Assembly: GCF_048569485.1 (NCBI RefSeq)
Contig: NW_027442041.1
Coordinates: 124,001 to 188,000 of the forward strand
Source: Anomaloglossus baeobatrachus
Taxonomy: Eukaryota; Chordata; Amphibia; Anura; Aromobatidae
Direction: 5' to 3'
Length of the DNA stretch: 64,000 bases
Of this stretch, positions 33,401 to 43,668 are shown piece by piece. The notes under the pieces were generated by a model. It was not told where the DNA came from, searched no databases, and worked only from the letters and a program-made list of their open reading frames with translations. Position 1 is the stretch's first letter. Each line of letters begins with the position of its first letter. Position numbers and translations under genes: made by a program.

Positions 33401-33860
33401 AAATTCTTTTCTCACCACCGAGAATGCAATTAAAATCACCTGCTAAAACCATCGGGGTAGAGTCATTAAGAAATAAGGGTAACATATCTAACATTTCAGC
33501 TCTTTCTTGCTTGTCTGCGGATCCATAAAAATTTAAAAATTGCCATTTGTAACCCTCAATAATAGCTTGAACTAATAAAATTCTGCCAGGTAAAATCTCT
33601 TGAACAGAATCAATAAACGCATTCCCCCTAAAAAGAATGGCGACCCCTGCTGACTTGGACCCATTTGACCCCGACCACACTGAGGGTCCATACGTCCAAT
33701 CTTTCTGATACTCATGGTAATTTAAACTGTGTGATATAGAACACTCTTGTAAAAAGAATACAGTTGCAGTCAGAGTAGTAAGAAAATCAAACAACGCCAC
33801 TCTTTTTGCCTGTGTTTTAAGCCCTCTCACATTTAGAGACACACCCTTAACCCCTGCCAT
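30477..33860 (-). CDS. Keno ORF2: APE-type endonuclease and reverse transcriptase
   Basis: 1127 codons, uninterrupted. Residues 1-240 form an exonuclease-endonuclease-phosphatase domain: LNVRGL (N10), FLQE (E39), AGDFN (D142, N144), RIDFIF (204-209) and SDHK (D228, H229), all catalytic motifs present. A linker with coiled-coil-like charged stretches spans about 290-400. The reverse transcriptase covers about 455-760: VPGPDGIP, RPITLLNCDYK, SLDFEKAFD (D586), GVKQGCPLSP and GYMDD (D691, D692). A C-terminal Cys/His cluster at about 981-1017 (CPRERC, HILWTC) matches the zinc-binding tail of this LINE group. The protein would nick U2 DNA at nt 37/38 and prime reverse transcription there; the site choice is inferred from the insertion. 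The start is the first Met, 53 bp after ORF1, so reinitiation or another bicistronic mode is needed. Confidence 0.95.
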   Translation of the reverse strand: MAGVKGVSLNVRGLKTQAKRVALFDFLTTLTATVFFLQECSISHSLNYHEYQKDWTYGPSVWSGSNGSKSAGVAILFRGNAFIDSVQEILPGRILLVQAIIEGYKWQFLNFYGSADKQERAEMLDMLPLFLNDSTPMVLAGDFNCILGGEKRISSATSRNYDKTSFMLRNIVLDFRLNDVFKECNRDLPLQDWVTWSNVNCSSRIDFIFCSKSVLPFKCELLTNAFSDHKLLSFHVKHDDLFKKGKGSWKLNISLLEDPQILTDFTNFYLYFKRIRDPRIPISRWWEKMKKNIKDFFIKAGAQKVKEKREFYTQLTTRLQTLYKLRNNDMDVEKDISDLKNEIHHTLEQKGKELIFHAKVKHIENNETCSRYFFKCMVEKRVFINSMEGEQNIEGILAKVYEYYSELFNTKSIDNCFTESILDDISISLDPVSQEFLIQDLSEEEVSDAVGSFKAGKVPGPDGIPIEFYSTFYDILQEDLFSVFSEVFRTKILPTSWRRGEVSLIHKIGDKSSLKNWRPITLLNCDYKILAKICATRLKKVIENIIHINQVCGMPGRSVWENLNLIKDVIDDTKSRGSQLAVLSLDFEKAFDRVSHQFLFKVLSRMGIPEGFLLSLKAFYHNCTSKILVNGFKTKEVVLNSGVKQGCPLSPLLFVCALEPLLCALRRDKQIRGIPLPGGGGLEAKVTGYMDDVVVICKDALSIRKALKQVEYFCCGSGFKVNLNKSGILNVGNMTLNDIPVPECESVKILGVIFNETNKGKESWEVIAQKVNQKLCMWRLRKLTMEGKVLIIKMVILPLLLYLSLVFPPPTRIFNQIIKACFTFFWNSKMEKLKREVVIKPKEKGGKDFPDFRAFVYIRFFVLCFNALSKSNYWSYFIRFNTGYFMRRLGWFQTVLSSPYAFNMPDSYVILETIVNSYDLKGKIVEDIKDSKKILKCFKDKQPITQIGNFNEIKCVEIFQNINASYLFNSQKDLAWSCVHDCLPCRAFQHRRGLVTTARCPRERCFGDETVLHILWTCSFARQIWTRIFPLLQKMTDIRDLTFESVLFGYVECPTVNKKIIAWKTISTVKEALWKARNILLFKHDVISVQDVIDLAFSDMYLYYILDKKKNVILSKQWFVKEWNSAI

Positions 33861-33913
33861 AAGAGAAAAGAAGAAGGATAATTAAATATTTCTAAACTCT
33901 TACCTCAGCTGGT
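33861..33913 (-). other. Keno inter-ORF gap
   Basis: 53 bp between the ORF1 stop and the ORF2 start, purine-rich on the plus strand. Confidence 0.8.
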
Positions 33914-35359
33914 TCAGACGTCTCCTTCAGAGTAGGATAGATCGTCGGAGATGACCGTTTGCAAGGAGTCCGTATCTGAGGACTCCCCATTGGTTAACGT
34001 CTCAGGCTGCACACCTCCCGGGACAGACTGAGTTCTCATACTAGTAATTTGCATCTGGTCAGCTGACCCGTCTCCCTGCTCCAGACACTCCATCCCATCT
34101 CCTTTAAGGGAATAGTCAGGGAGAGTCTCATCGAGCACACGCGCCTCGGGTGTAATCAGCACATTGACCGGGGTCTCCGGGATCACGGAGGCAGCCACCC
34201 CAGTCCCCATCTCCATTTCTGAAGAGGGTAGGGTAACTCCCTCCTGCTGACACGCCATTGGGTTCCCACCATCATCCGGAGGGTCCGGAGGGGGTACTAC
34301 CTCAGGTTCCCTCTGAGACCCCTGCAACTTACGTCTCTTTGGTCCAGAAGTCTGGCATCTGGGAGTCATCCCGGGAGTACACGAAGACGAGGATTGGCCT
34401 TTGGCAGATACTTCTGGCCTCTCTACGGAGGCCGCCTCCGGCCTTCTGCCCTGCCGTTCCCTCCTTTCCTTCGCCATTTCATCCGACACGGGGACGCCTT
34501 CCGCAGCCTGAGTTTGTTTGCTTGGCTCATCTCCGTCTCTCTCTCCATCCTCCCTTCCCACAGGCCTGTCCGAACCAGCCGAGGGTTGGTCAGGGGCCGA
34601 GGGCTTCTCCACTCGTGATTTTCCCCAGACATTCCTGTAGGGACATTTGAAAAAAGAGTGAGTGTTTGACATACAATTAGTACATATGCTTCCTTTTGGA
34701 CATTTATCAGTCTTATGATCTTTACCTCCACAAGAAACACAAGTCACATCACAATCAGAATGTCCATATTTTTTACATTTACGACAAAAGGGAGGCATAC
34801 CATTAAAAAAAAGGTCGCCATTCGTATTACCTATTTTAAAACGGGCTGGAGGTAAACGTATACCTCCTGCTACCGTAGGGTCCTTAATACAAGTGACAAC
34901 ATACCTCCATTTACTACTCCATATGCCACATTCATTCATTACCTTCCCTTGACACACCACCTTGGAAAAAAAATTATTAAGGAATGAAGTAATCTCAGTC
35001 TCAGTCACATAAGGAGAGTAAATTTTAACAATAAGAATCTTTACATCGTCAATTTTGTGTTCTACAATAGTTATACCTTTAAGGGATGGTTTCTTTTGGA
35101 AAATCACATCCGGATCCTTAGTTTTAGTACAGAAATCTCGGTGGATACCCTCTCCTGTAAAGGTAATATCGAACACACCTCGTCGAGGGTAGTCCTGGAT
35201 GGCCAAGATTTCCTGTTTACGCACTGAGAAGGTGCGTTCAAGCACCTCTCCCACGACATATCTTAGGCCACGACCATCACTCCCTCCTTTATCGAAGTAT
35301 ACCCGTACCGTATGCTTTAGGCGAGCATAGGTGGGAATATCGCCAGGATCCGCATCCAT
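33914..35359 (-). CDS. Keno ORF1: RNA-binding protein with three zinc knuckles
   Basis: 481 codons, uninterrupted. Residues 20-190 look like a globular N-terminal region with an RRM-like stretch (about 105-190, KILIVKIYSPYV). Three CCHC-type zinc knuckles follow at 192-239: CRKCKKYGHSDC, CVSCGGKDHKTDKC and CTNCMSNTHSFFKC, the latter two exact CX2CX4HX4C. The C-terminal half is disordered, rich in Pro, Glu, Ser and Gly. This is the typical ORF1 of the Tx1 group, which coats the element RNA into a ribonucleoprotein. Met1 follows a 225-bp leader. No break seen. Confidence 0.92.
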   Translation of the reverse strand: MDADPGDIPTYARLKHTVRVYFDKGGSDGRGLRYVVGEVLERTFSVRKQEILAIQDYPRRGVFDITFTGEGIHRDFCTKTKDPDVIFQKKPSLKGITIVEHKIDDVKILIVKIYSPYVTETEITSFLNNFFSKVVCQGKVMNECGIWSSKWRYVVTCIKDPTVAGGIRLPPARFKIGNTNGDLFFNGMPPFCRKCKKYGHSDCDVTCVSCGGKDHKTDKCPKGSICTNCMSNTHSFFKCPYRNVWGKSRVEKPSAPDQPSAGSDRPVGREDGERDGDEPSKQTQAAEGVPVSDEMAKERRERQGRRPEAASVERPEVSAKGQSSSSCTPGMTPRCQTSGPKRRKLQGSQREPEVVPPPDPPDDGGNPMACQQEGVTLPSSEMEMGTGVAASVIPETPVNVLITPEARVLDETLPDYSLKGDGMECLEQGDGSADQMQITSMRTQSVPGGVQPETLTNGESSDTDSLQTVISDDLSYSEGDV

Positions 35360-35585
35360 GGCAACGGGGGATTTTCCGCAACAAAATACTCACTGGAAAA
35401 TCCAAAGATAATCCAGCTGAGCGATCGCAACTCGTTGTCTGGGGACTAAGCCCACCTCCCAAAAGCAGCAGAGGATTGGATCCCACTACAAGAGTGGGAC
35501 CCGCACCTAAGGCCAAAAGGCGGGGTACCCCAGACACCTAATGTGCTACAACCAGATGCTAGCAGGATTACCAACACCAGATCGC
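35360..35585 (-). other. Keno 5' UTR, with U2-like word
   Basis: About 225 bp. The minus strand contains GCCTTTTGGCCTTAGGTG near 35527-35510, close to U2 nt 11-25 (GGCCTTTTGGCTAAG). A GC-rich inverted pair (GGGTCCCACTC and TAGTGGGATCC) follows. An internal promoter cannot be judged by eye. Confidence 0.6.
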
Positions 35586-36727
35586 AGCCAAAAGGCCGAG
35601 AAGCGATAACCAGAATTGGTTTGGGCCTCGAGTGGCACCCTGGCCTATGCCGGACACATCTTAGGGAGAGAGAGCGAGAGGGAGACAAACCCACGCCTAC
35701 ACAAGACATTTTGTCACCCAAGCCAACCCTTGAAAAGGCTGCTTTGCAGAGCAAAAACAAGAAGAATGGTGCGTTTTGCAGCCGCCGCCCACTGCAATGA
35801 ATCTGAATAACTCCTCCTTTAGGGCGCAAGCAACTCCCCTCCCCCTTGCAGTCTTTCCAATTCACGATACAAAAAGACGGACAGGACAGGTTGCCTGACT
35901 TTCCGTCACTGCCACCCTTTGCCATCCTTACCCGTAGAAAGCCCTTTCATCATCCCCAAACCCTAATCTTTTCCCTTTCCTTCCCAGCCCCCAAACCCTG
36001 CCCTCTGTACCTTTCTCACCACCCGCTTCCCTTCTCCTGTCATCCCCCTACCACCCGGGAAAAAAAGAGATTGCCCCCTCCTTCCACTAGCCCACCCTCC
36101 CACCCAAAGAACAACTTCTTCTGCGCAGCTTGTTTTCTAGGCAGCAGCGCTATTGTGATGTCATCGGGGGGCATTGTGACAAGCCGCCAGTGTTCCGTCT
36201 CTTCATGTTGTGCACTGTTCAAACCGAAAATACATCAACAGGCAGGCTACAGAAAAGCTTACTAACAAAGGTTAGAGAGGGGCTTTCTCAGAGGGCTTTT
36301 TACAGTTTGTCTATTCCCAATTAGCCGGTTTAGTATACTTAATGAAAGTACTAATTCTTTCATAGGCCGCCCATTCTTAGTATTTGACGTTCAGGTAACA
36401 ACAGGTAACTTTATTTGGAGTGGAAGCAGAGAGATAACACCAGATGCCAATTGTAGATCCTCTCACACCTGTGGTCACTGCAGCATCTGACTCCACTTTG
36501 TCCAAAAGGGATCTATTCCATTCAATTACACATGATCTAGATTAGACTGACAACAAGATACTGCACGGGACATAGCAGAGTTGGTGAAGTTGAGTGGTGA
36601 TGAGTTTGCTATTTGGATGAATAAAGCAAGTAAAAAGTGTGTTAGATAAAAATTCATTTCAATTCGCTAATCGGGCTAATATGAATCAGGTGAATCGAGT
36701 TCTGCTTTTGGAAACTGGGTTAAGAAG

Positions 36728-36915
36728 GGGTGCACCGTTCCTGGAGGTACTGCAATACCAGGTCAATGCGTGGAGTGGACAGAGCAAGCTCTTTTTCCAT
36801 CTCCCTGTTCTAAAAATCCATTTAATATATGGTCCCCAGATAGGGGACGTATCAGATATTAAACTGATAAGAACAGATACTACACTTGATCTTAGCCAAA
36901 AGGCCGAGAAGCGAT
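36728..36915 (-). ncRNA. RNU2: U2 snRNA, intact copy (upstream spacer variant)
   Basis: Full 188 nt. The upstream spacer has A for G at 37187. It is the first intact gene beyond Keno. Confidence 0.97.
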
Positions 36916-38035
36916 AACCAGAATTGGTTTGGGCCTCGAGTGGCACCCTGGCCTATGCCGGACACATCTTAGGGAGAGAGAGCGAGAGGGAGACAAACCC
37001 ACGCCTACACAAGACATTTTGTCACCCAAGCCAACCCTTGAAAAGGCTGCTTTGCAGAGCAAAAACAAGAAGAATGGTGCGTTTTGCAGCCGCCGCCCAC
37101 TGCAATGAATCTGAATAACTCCTCCTTTAGGGCGCAAGCAACTCCCCTCCCCCTTGCAGTCTTTCCAATTCACGATACAAAAAGACAGACAGGACAGGTT
37201 GCCTGACTTTCCGTCACTGCCACCCTTTGCCATCCTTACCCGTAGAAAGCCCTTTCATCATCCCCAAACCCTAATCTTTTCCCTTTCCTTCCCAGCCCCC
37301 AAACCCTGCCCTCTGTACCTTTCTCACCACCCGCTTCCCTTCTCCTGTCATCCCCCTACCACCCGGGAAAAAAAGAGATTGCCCCCTCCTTCCACTAGCC
37401 CACCCTCCCACCCAAAGAACAACTTCTTCTGCGCAGCTTGTTTTCTAGGCAGCAGCGCTATTGTGATGTCATCGGGGGGCATTGTGACAAGCCGCCAGTG
37501 TTCCGTCTCTTCATGTTGTGCACTGTTCAAACCGAAAATACATCAACAGGCAGGCTACAGAAAAGCTTACTAACAAAGGTTAGAGAGGGGCTTTCTCAGA
37601 GGGCTTTTTACAGTTTGTCTATTCCCAATTAGCCGGTTTAGTATACTTAATGAAAGTACTAATTCTTTCATAGGCCGCCCATTCTTAGTATTTGACGTTC
37701 AGGTAACAACAGGTAACTTTATTTGGAGTGGAAGCAGAGAGATAACACCAGATGCCAATTGTAGATCCTCTCACACCTGTGGTCACTGCAGCATCTGACT
37801 CCACTTTGTCCAAAAGGGATCTATTCCATTCAATTACACATGATCTAGATTAGACTGACAACAAGATACTGCACGGGACATAGCAGAGTTGGTGAAGTTG
37901 AGTGGTGATGAGTTTGCTATTTGGATGAATAAAGCAAGTAAAAAGTGTGTTAGATAAAAATTCATTTCAATTCGCTAATCGGGCTAATATGAATCAGGTG
38001 AATCGAGTTCTGCTTTTGGAAACTGGGTTAAGAAG

Positions 38036-38223
38036 GGGTGCACCGTTCCTGGAGGTACTGCAATACCAGGTCAATGCGTGGAGTGGACAGAGCAAGCTCT
38101 TTTTCCATCTCCCTGTTCTAAAAATCCATTTAATATATGGTCCCCAGATAGGGGACGTATCAGATATTAAACTGATAAGAACAGATACTACACTTGATCT
38201 TAGCCAAAAGGCCGAGAAGCGAT
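38036..38223 (-). ncRNA. RNU2: U2 snRNA, intact copy
   Basis: Full 188 nt, no difference noticed. Confidence 0.97.
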
Positions 38224-39343
38224 AACCAGAATTGGTTTGGGCCTCGAGTGGCACCCTGGCCTATGCCGGACACATCTTAGGGAGAGAGAGCGAGAGGGAG
38301 ACAAACCCACGCCTACACAAGACATTTTGTCACCCAAGCCAACCCTTGAAAAGGCTGCTTTGCAGAGCAAAAACAAGAAGAATGGTGCGTTTTGCAGCCG
38401 CCGCCCACTGCAATGAATCTGAATAACTCCTCCTTTAGGGCGCAAGCAACTCCCCTCCCCCTTGCAGTCTTTCCAATTCACGATACAAAAAGACGGACAG
38501 GACAGGTTGCCTGACTTTCCGTCACTGCCACCCTTTGCCATCCTTACCCGTAGAAAGCCCTTTCATCATCCCCAAACCCTAATCTTTTCCCTTTCCTTCC
38601 CAGCCCCCAAACCCTGCCCTCTGTACCTTTCTCACCACCCGCTTCCCTTCTCCTGTCATCCCCCTACCACCCGGGAAAAAAAGAGATTGCCCCCTCCTTC
38701 CACTAGCCCACCCTCCCACCCAAAGAACAACTTCTTCTGCGCAGCTTGTTTTCTAGGCAGCAGCGCTATTGTGATGTCATCGGGGGGCATTGTGACAAGC
38801 CGCCAGTGTTCCGTCTCTTCATGTTGTGCACTGTTCAAACCGAAAATACATCAACAGGCAGGCTACAGAAAAGCTTACTAACAAAGGTTAGAGAGGGGCT
38901 TTCTCAGAGGGCTTTTTACAGTTTGTCTATTCCCAATTAGCCGGTTTAGTATACTTAATGAAAGTACTAATTCTTTCATAGGCCGCCCATTCTTAGTATT
39001 TGACGTTCAGGTAACAACAGGTAACTTTATTTGGAGTGGAAGCAGAGAGATAACACCAGATGCCAATTGTAGATCCTCTCACACCTGTGGTCACTGCAGC
39101 ATCTGACTCCACTTTGTCCAAAAGGGATCTATTCCATTCAATTACACATGATCTAGATTAGACTGACAACAAGATACTGCACGGGACATAGCAGAGTTGG
39201 TGAAGTTGAGTGGTGATGAGTTTGCTATTTGGATGAATAAAGCAAGTAAAAAGTGTGTTAGATAAAAATTCATTTCAATTCGCTAATCGGGCTAATATGA
39301 ATCAGGTGAATCGAGTTCTGCTTTTGGAAACTGGGTTAAGAAG

Positions 39344-39743
39344 GGGTGCACCGTTCCTGGAGGTACTGCAATACCAGGTCAATGCGTGGAGTGGACAGAG
39401 CAAGCTCTTTTTCCATCTCCCTGTTCTAAAAATCCATTTAATATATGGTCCCCAGATAGGGGACGTATCAGATATTAAACTGATAAGAACAGATGAGATT
39501 TCATCCGCAAATTTCAGAATCAAGATAGCCCCGAAGGCCAGCAGGCCACCACACAAAAGCGCAGTGCCTGGGTGATCGCCTCCCGAGCCCAGGAACCACC
39601 AGCCACAAGGGGACGTAAGCACCAAAAGGCGCAACAATCCCCGAGGCCGGCGGTTGTGCAAGCCCGGGCCCCTCCCAGCCAAGACCAAGGCAAACCCAAT
39701 GAAGGGACTACACTTGATCTTAGCCAAAAGGCCGAGAAGCGAT
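39344..39743 (-). pseudogene. RNU2: U2 snRNA gene split by NA2 (locus F)
   Basis: The 3' part is at 39344-39494 and the 5' part (nt 37-1) at 39707-39743, with a clean junction between nt 37 and 38 as at locus E. The upstream spacer has C for T at 40514. Confidence 0.95.
39495..39706 (-). mobile_element. U2-NA2 non-autonomous retroelement, copy F
   Basis: 212 bp, apparently identical to copy E at 23448-23659. Either one insertion was copied by exchange within the array or two very recent insertions came from one source. The spacer variants near E and F do not match, so a long shared block is not obvious. Confidence 0.85.
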
Positions 39744-40863
39744 AACCAGAATTGGTTTGGGCCTCGAGTGGCACCCTGGCCTATGCCGGACACATCTTAG
39801 GGAGAGAGAGCGAGAGGGAGACAAACCCACGCCTACACAAGACATTTTGTCACCCAAGCCAACCCTTGAAAAGGCTGCTTTGCAGAGCAAAAACAAGAAG
39901 AATGGTGCGTTTTGCAGCCGCCGCCCACTGCAATGAATCTGAATAACTCCTCCTTTAGGGCGCAAGCAACTCCCCTCCCCCTTGCAGTCTTTCCAATTCA
40001 CGATACAAAAAGACGGACAGGACAGGTTGCCTGACTTTCCGTCACTGCCACCCTTTGCCATCCTTACCCGTAGAAAGCCCTTTCATCATCCCCAAACCCT
40101 AATCTTTTCCCTTTCCTTCCCAGCCCCCAAACCCTGCCCTCTGTACCTTTCTCACCACCCGCTTCCCTTCTCCTGTCATCCCCCTACCACCCGGGAAAAA
40201 AAGAGATTGCCCCCTCCTTCCACTAGCCCACCCTCCCACCCAAAGAACAACTTCTTCTGCGCAGCTTGTTTTCTAGGCAGCAGCGCTATTGTGATGTCAT
40301 CGGGGGGCATTGTGACAAGCCGCCAGTGTTCCGTCTCTTCATGTTGTGCACTGTTCAAACCGAAAATACATCAACAGGCAGGCTACAGAAAAGCTTACTA
40401 ACAAAGGTTAGAGAGGGGCTTTCTCAGAGGGCTTTTTACAGTTTGTCTATTCCCAATTAGCCGGTTTAGTATACTTAATGAAAGTACTAATTCTTTCATA
40501 GGCCGCCCATTCTCAGTATTTGACGTTCAGGTAACAACAGGTAACTTTATTTGGAGTGGAAGCAGAGAGATAACACCAGATGCCAATTGTAGATCCTCTC
40601 ACACCTGTGGTCACTGCAGCATCTGACTCCACTTTGTCCAAAAGGGATCTATTCCATTCAATTACACATGATCTAGATTAGACTGACAACAAGATACTGC
40701 ACGGGACATAGCAGAGTTGGTGAAGTTGAGTGGTGATGAGTTTGCTATTTGGATGAATAAAGCAAGTAAAAAGTGTGTTAGATAAAAATTCATTTCAATT
40801 CGCTAATCGGGCTAATATGAATCAGGTGAATCGAGTTCTGCTTTTGGAAACTGGGTTAAGAAG

Positions 40864-41051
40864 GGGTGCACCGTTCCTGGAGGTACTGCAATACCAGGTC
40901 AATGCGTGGAGTGGACAGAGCAAGCTCTTTTTCCATCTCCCTGTTCTAAAAATCCATTTAATATATGGTCCCCAGATAGGGGACGTATCAGATATTAAAC
41001 TGATAAGAACAGATACTACACTTGATCTTAGCCAAAAGGCCGAGAAGCGAT
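40864..41051 (-). ncRNA. RNU2: U2 snRNA, intact copy (upstream A-run variant)
   Basis: Full 188 nt. The upstream spacer has eight instead of seven A at 41504-41511, making this unit 1309 bp. Confidence 0.97.
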
Positions 41052-42172
41052 AACCAGAATTGGTTTGGGCCTCGAGTGGCACCCTGGCCTATGCCGGACA
41101 CATCTTAGGGAGAGAGAGCGAGAGGGAGACAAACCCACGCCTACACAAGACATTTTGTCACCCAAGCCAACCCTTGAAAAGGCTGCTTTGCAGAGCAAAA
41201 ACAAGAAGAATGGTGCGTTTTGCAGCCGCCGCCCACTGCAATGAATCTGAATAACTCCTCCTTTAGGGCGCAAGCAACTCCCCTCCCCCTTGCAGTCTTT
41301 CCAATTCACGATACAAAAAGACGGACAGGACAGGTTGCCTGACTTTCCGTCACTGCCACCCTTTGCCATCCTTACCCGTAGAAAGCCCTTTCATCATCCC
41401 CAAACCCTAATCTTTTCCCTTTCCTTCCCAGCCCCCAAACCCTGCCCTCTGTACCTTTCTCACCACCCGCTTCCCTTCTCCTGTCATCCCCCTACCACCC
41501 GGGAAAAAAAAGAGATTGCCCCCTCCTTCCACTAGCCCACCCTCCCACCCAAAGAACAACTTCTTCTGCGCAGCTTGTTTTCTAGGCAGCAGCGCTATTG
41601 TGATGTCATCGGGGGGCATTGTGACAAGCCGCCAGTGTTCCGTCTCTTCATGTTGTGCACTGTTCAAACCGAAAATACATCAACAGGCAGGCTACAGAAA
41701 AGCTTACTAACAAAGGTTAGAGAGGGGCTTTCTCAGAGGGCTTTTTACAGTTTGTCTATTCCCAATTAGCCGGTTTAGTATACTTAATGAAAGTACTAAT
41801 TCTTTCATAGGCCGCCCATTCTTAGTATTTGACGTTCAGGTAACAACAGGTAACTTTATTTGGAGTGGAAGCAGAGAGATAACACCAGATGCCAATTGTA
41901 GATCCTCTCACACCTGTGGTCACTGCAGCATCTGACTCCACTTTGTCCAAAAGGGATCTATTCCATTCAATTACACATGATCTAGATTAGACTGACAACA
42001 AGATACTGCACGGGACATAGCAGAGTTGGTGAAGTTGAGTGGTGATGAGTTTGCTATTTGGATGAATAAAGCAAGTAAAAAGTGTGTTAGATAAAAATTC
42101 ATTTCAATTCGCTAATCGGGCTAATATGAATCAGGTGAATCGAGTTCTGCTTTTGGAAACTGGGTTAAGAAG

Positions 42173-42360
42173 GGGTGCACCGTTCCTGGAGGTACTGCAA
42201 TACCAGGTCAATGCGTGGAGTGGACAGAGCAAGCTCTTTTTCCATCTCCCTGTTCTAAAAATCCATTTAATATATGGTCCCCAGATAGGGGACGTATCAG
42301 ATATTAAACTGATAAGAACAGATACTACACTTGATCTTAGCCAAAAGGCCGAGAAGCGAT
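42173..42360 (-). ncRNA. RNU2: U2 snRNA, intact copy
   Basis: Full 188 nt, no difference noticed. Confidence 0.97.
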
Positions 42361-43480
42361 AACCAGAATTGGTTTGGGCCTCGAGTGGCACCCTGGCCTA
42401 TGCCGGACACATCTTAGGGAGAGAGAGCGAGAGGGAGACAAACCCACGCCTACACAAGACATTTTGTCACCCAAGCCAACCCTTGAAAAGGCTGCTTTGC
42501 AGAGCAAAAACAAGAAGAATGGTGCGTTTTGCAGCCGCCGCCCACTGCAATGAATCTGAATAACTCCTCCTTTAGGGCGCAAGCAACTCCCCTCCCCCTT
42601 GCAGTCTTTCCAATTCACGATACAAAAAGACGGACAGGACAGGTTGCCTGACTTTCCGTCACTGCCACCCTTTGCCATCCTTACCCGTAGAAAGCCCTTT
42701 CATCATCCCCAAACCCTAATCTTTTCCCTTTCCTTCCCAGCCCCCAAACCCTGCCCTCTGTACCTTTCTCACCACCCGCTTCCCTTCTCCTGTCATCCCC
42801 CTACCACCCGGGAAAAAAAGAGATTGCCCCCTCCTTCCACTAGCCCACCCTCCCACCCAAAGAACAACTTCTTCTGCGCAGCTTGTTTTCTAGGCAGCAG
42901 CGCTATTGTGATGTCATCGGGGGGCATTGTGACAAGCCGCCAGTGTTCCGTCTCTTCATGTTGTGCACTGTTCAAACCGAAAATACATCAACAGGCAGGC
43001 TACAGAAAAGCTTACTAACAAAGGTTAGAGAGGGGCTTTCTCAGAGGGCTTTTTACAGTTTGTCTATTCCCAATTAGCCGGTTTAGTATACTTAATGAAA
43101 GTACTAATTCTTTCATAGGCCGCCCATTCTTAGTATTTGACGTTCAGGTAACAACAGGTAACTTTATTTGGAGTGGAAGCAGAGAGATAACACCAGATGC
43201 CAATTGTAGATCCTCTCACACCTGTGGTCACTGCAGCATCTGACTCCACTTTGTCCAAAAGGGATCTATTCCATTCAATTACACATGATCTAGATTAGAC
43301 TGACAACAAGATACTGCACGGGACATAGCAGAGTTGGTGAAGTTGAGTGGTGATGAGTTTGCTATTTGGATGAATAAAGCAAGTAAAAAGTGTGTTAGAT
43401 AAAAATTCATTTCAATTCGCTAATCGGGCTAATATGAATCAGGTGAATCGAGTTCTGCTTTTGGAAACTGGGTTAAGAAG

Positions 43481-43668
43481 GGGTGCACCGTTCCTGGAGG
43501 TACTGCAATACCAGGTCAATGCGTGGAGTGGACAGAGCAAGCTCTTTTTCCATCTCCCTGTTCTAAAAATCCATTTAATATATGGTCCCCAGATAGGGGA
43601 CGTATCAGATATTAAACTGATAAGAACAGATACTACACTTGATCTTAGCCAAAAGGCCGAGAAGCGAT
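43481..43668 (-). ncRNA. RNU2: U2 snRNA, intact copy (promoter-region variant)
   Basis: Full 188 nt. The GA-rich tract just upstream of the candidate PSE has A for C at 43736, making it an uninterrupted GA repeat. Confidence 0.97.

Larger units (their letters stand above)
30200..35585 (-). mobile_element. Keno-type U2-specific LINE (Tx1 group), full length
   Basis: 5386 bp, in U2 sense. In order on the minus strand: 5' UTR (35585-35360), ORF1 (35359-33914), a 53-bp gap, ORF2 (33860-30477), 3' UTR (30476-30209) and an A-tail of about 9 nt joined to U2 nt 38. Two ORFs with a zinc-knuckle ORF1 and an APE-endonuclease/RT ORF2 are the Tx1-group plan. Insertion in U2 is the known target of the Keno family. 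Both ORFs are open end to end, so it looks recently active. It is much more AT-rich than the array around it. Utopia, another U2-targeting LINE, is excluded because it belongs to a lineage without the APE domain seen here. Confidence 0.93.
30049..35607 (-). pseudogene. RNU2: U2 snRNA gene split by Keno-type LINE (locus H)
   Basis: The 3' part (nt 188-38) is at 30049-30199. The 5' part is clear only for nt 1-22 (35586-35607). The next 15 nt, where nt 23-37 should be, differ from U2 but still keep GATC and GTGT in register. Either a short target deletion or a diverged junction explains this. Confidence 0.93.

Noticed and set aside
30200-35585. Keno read as a 5'-truncated or broken LINE
   Set aside because: Both ORFs are open and both UTRs are present; only the U2 side of the 5' junction is odd.
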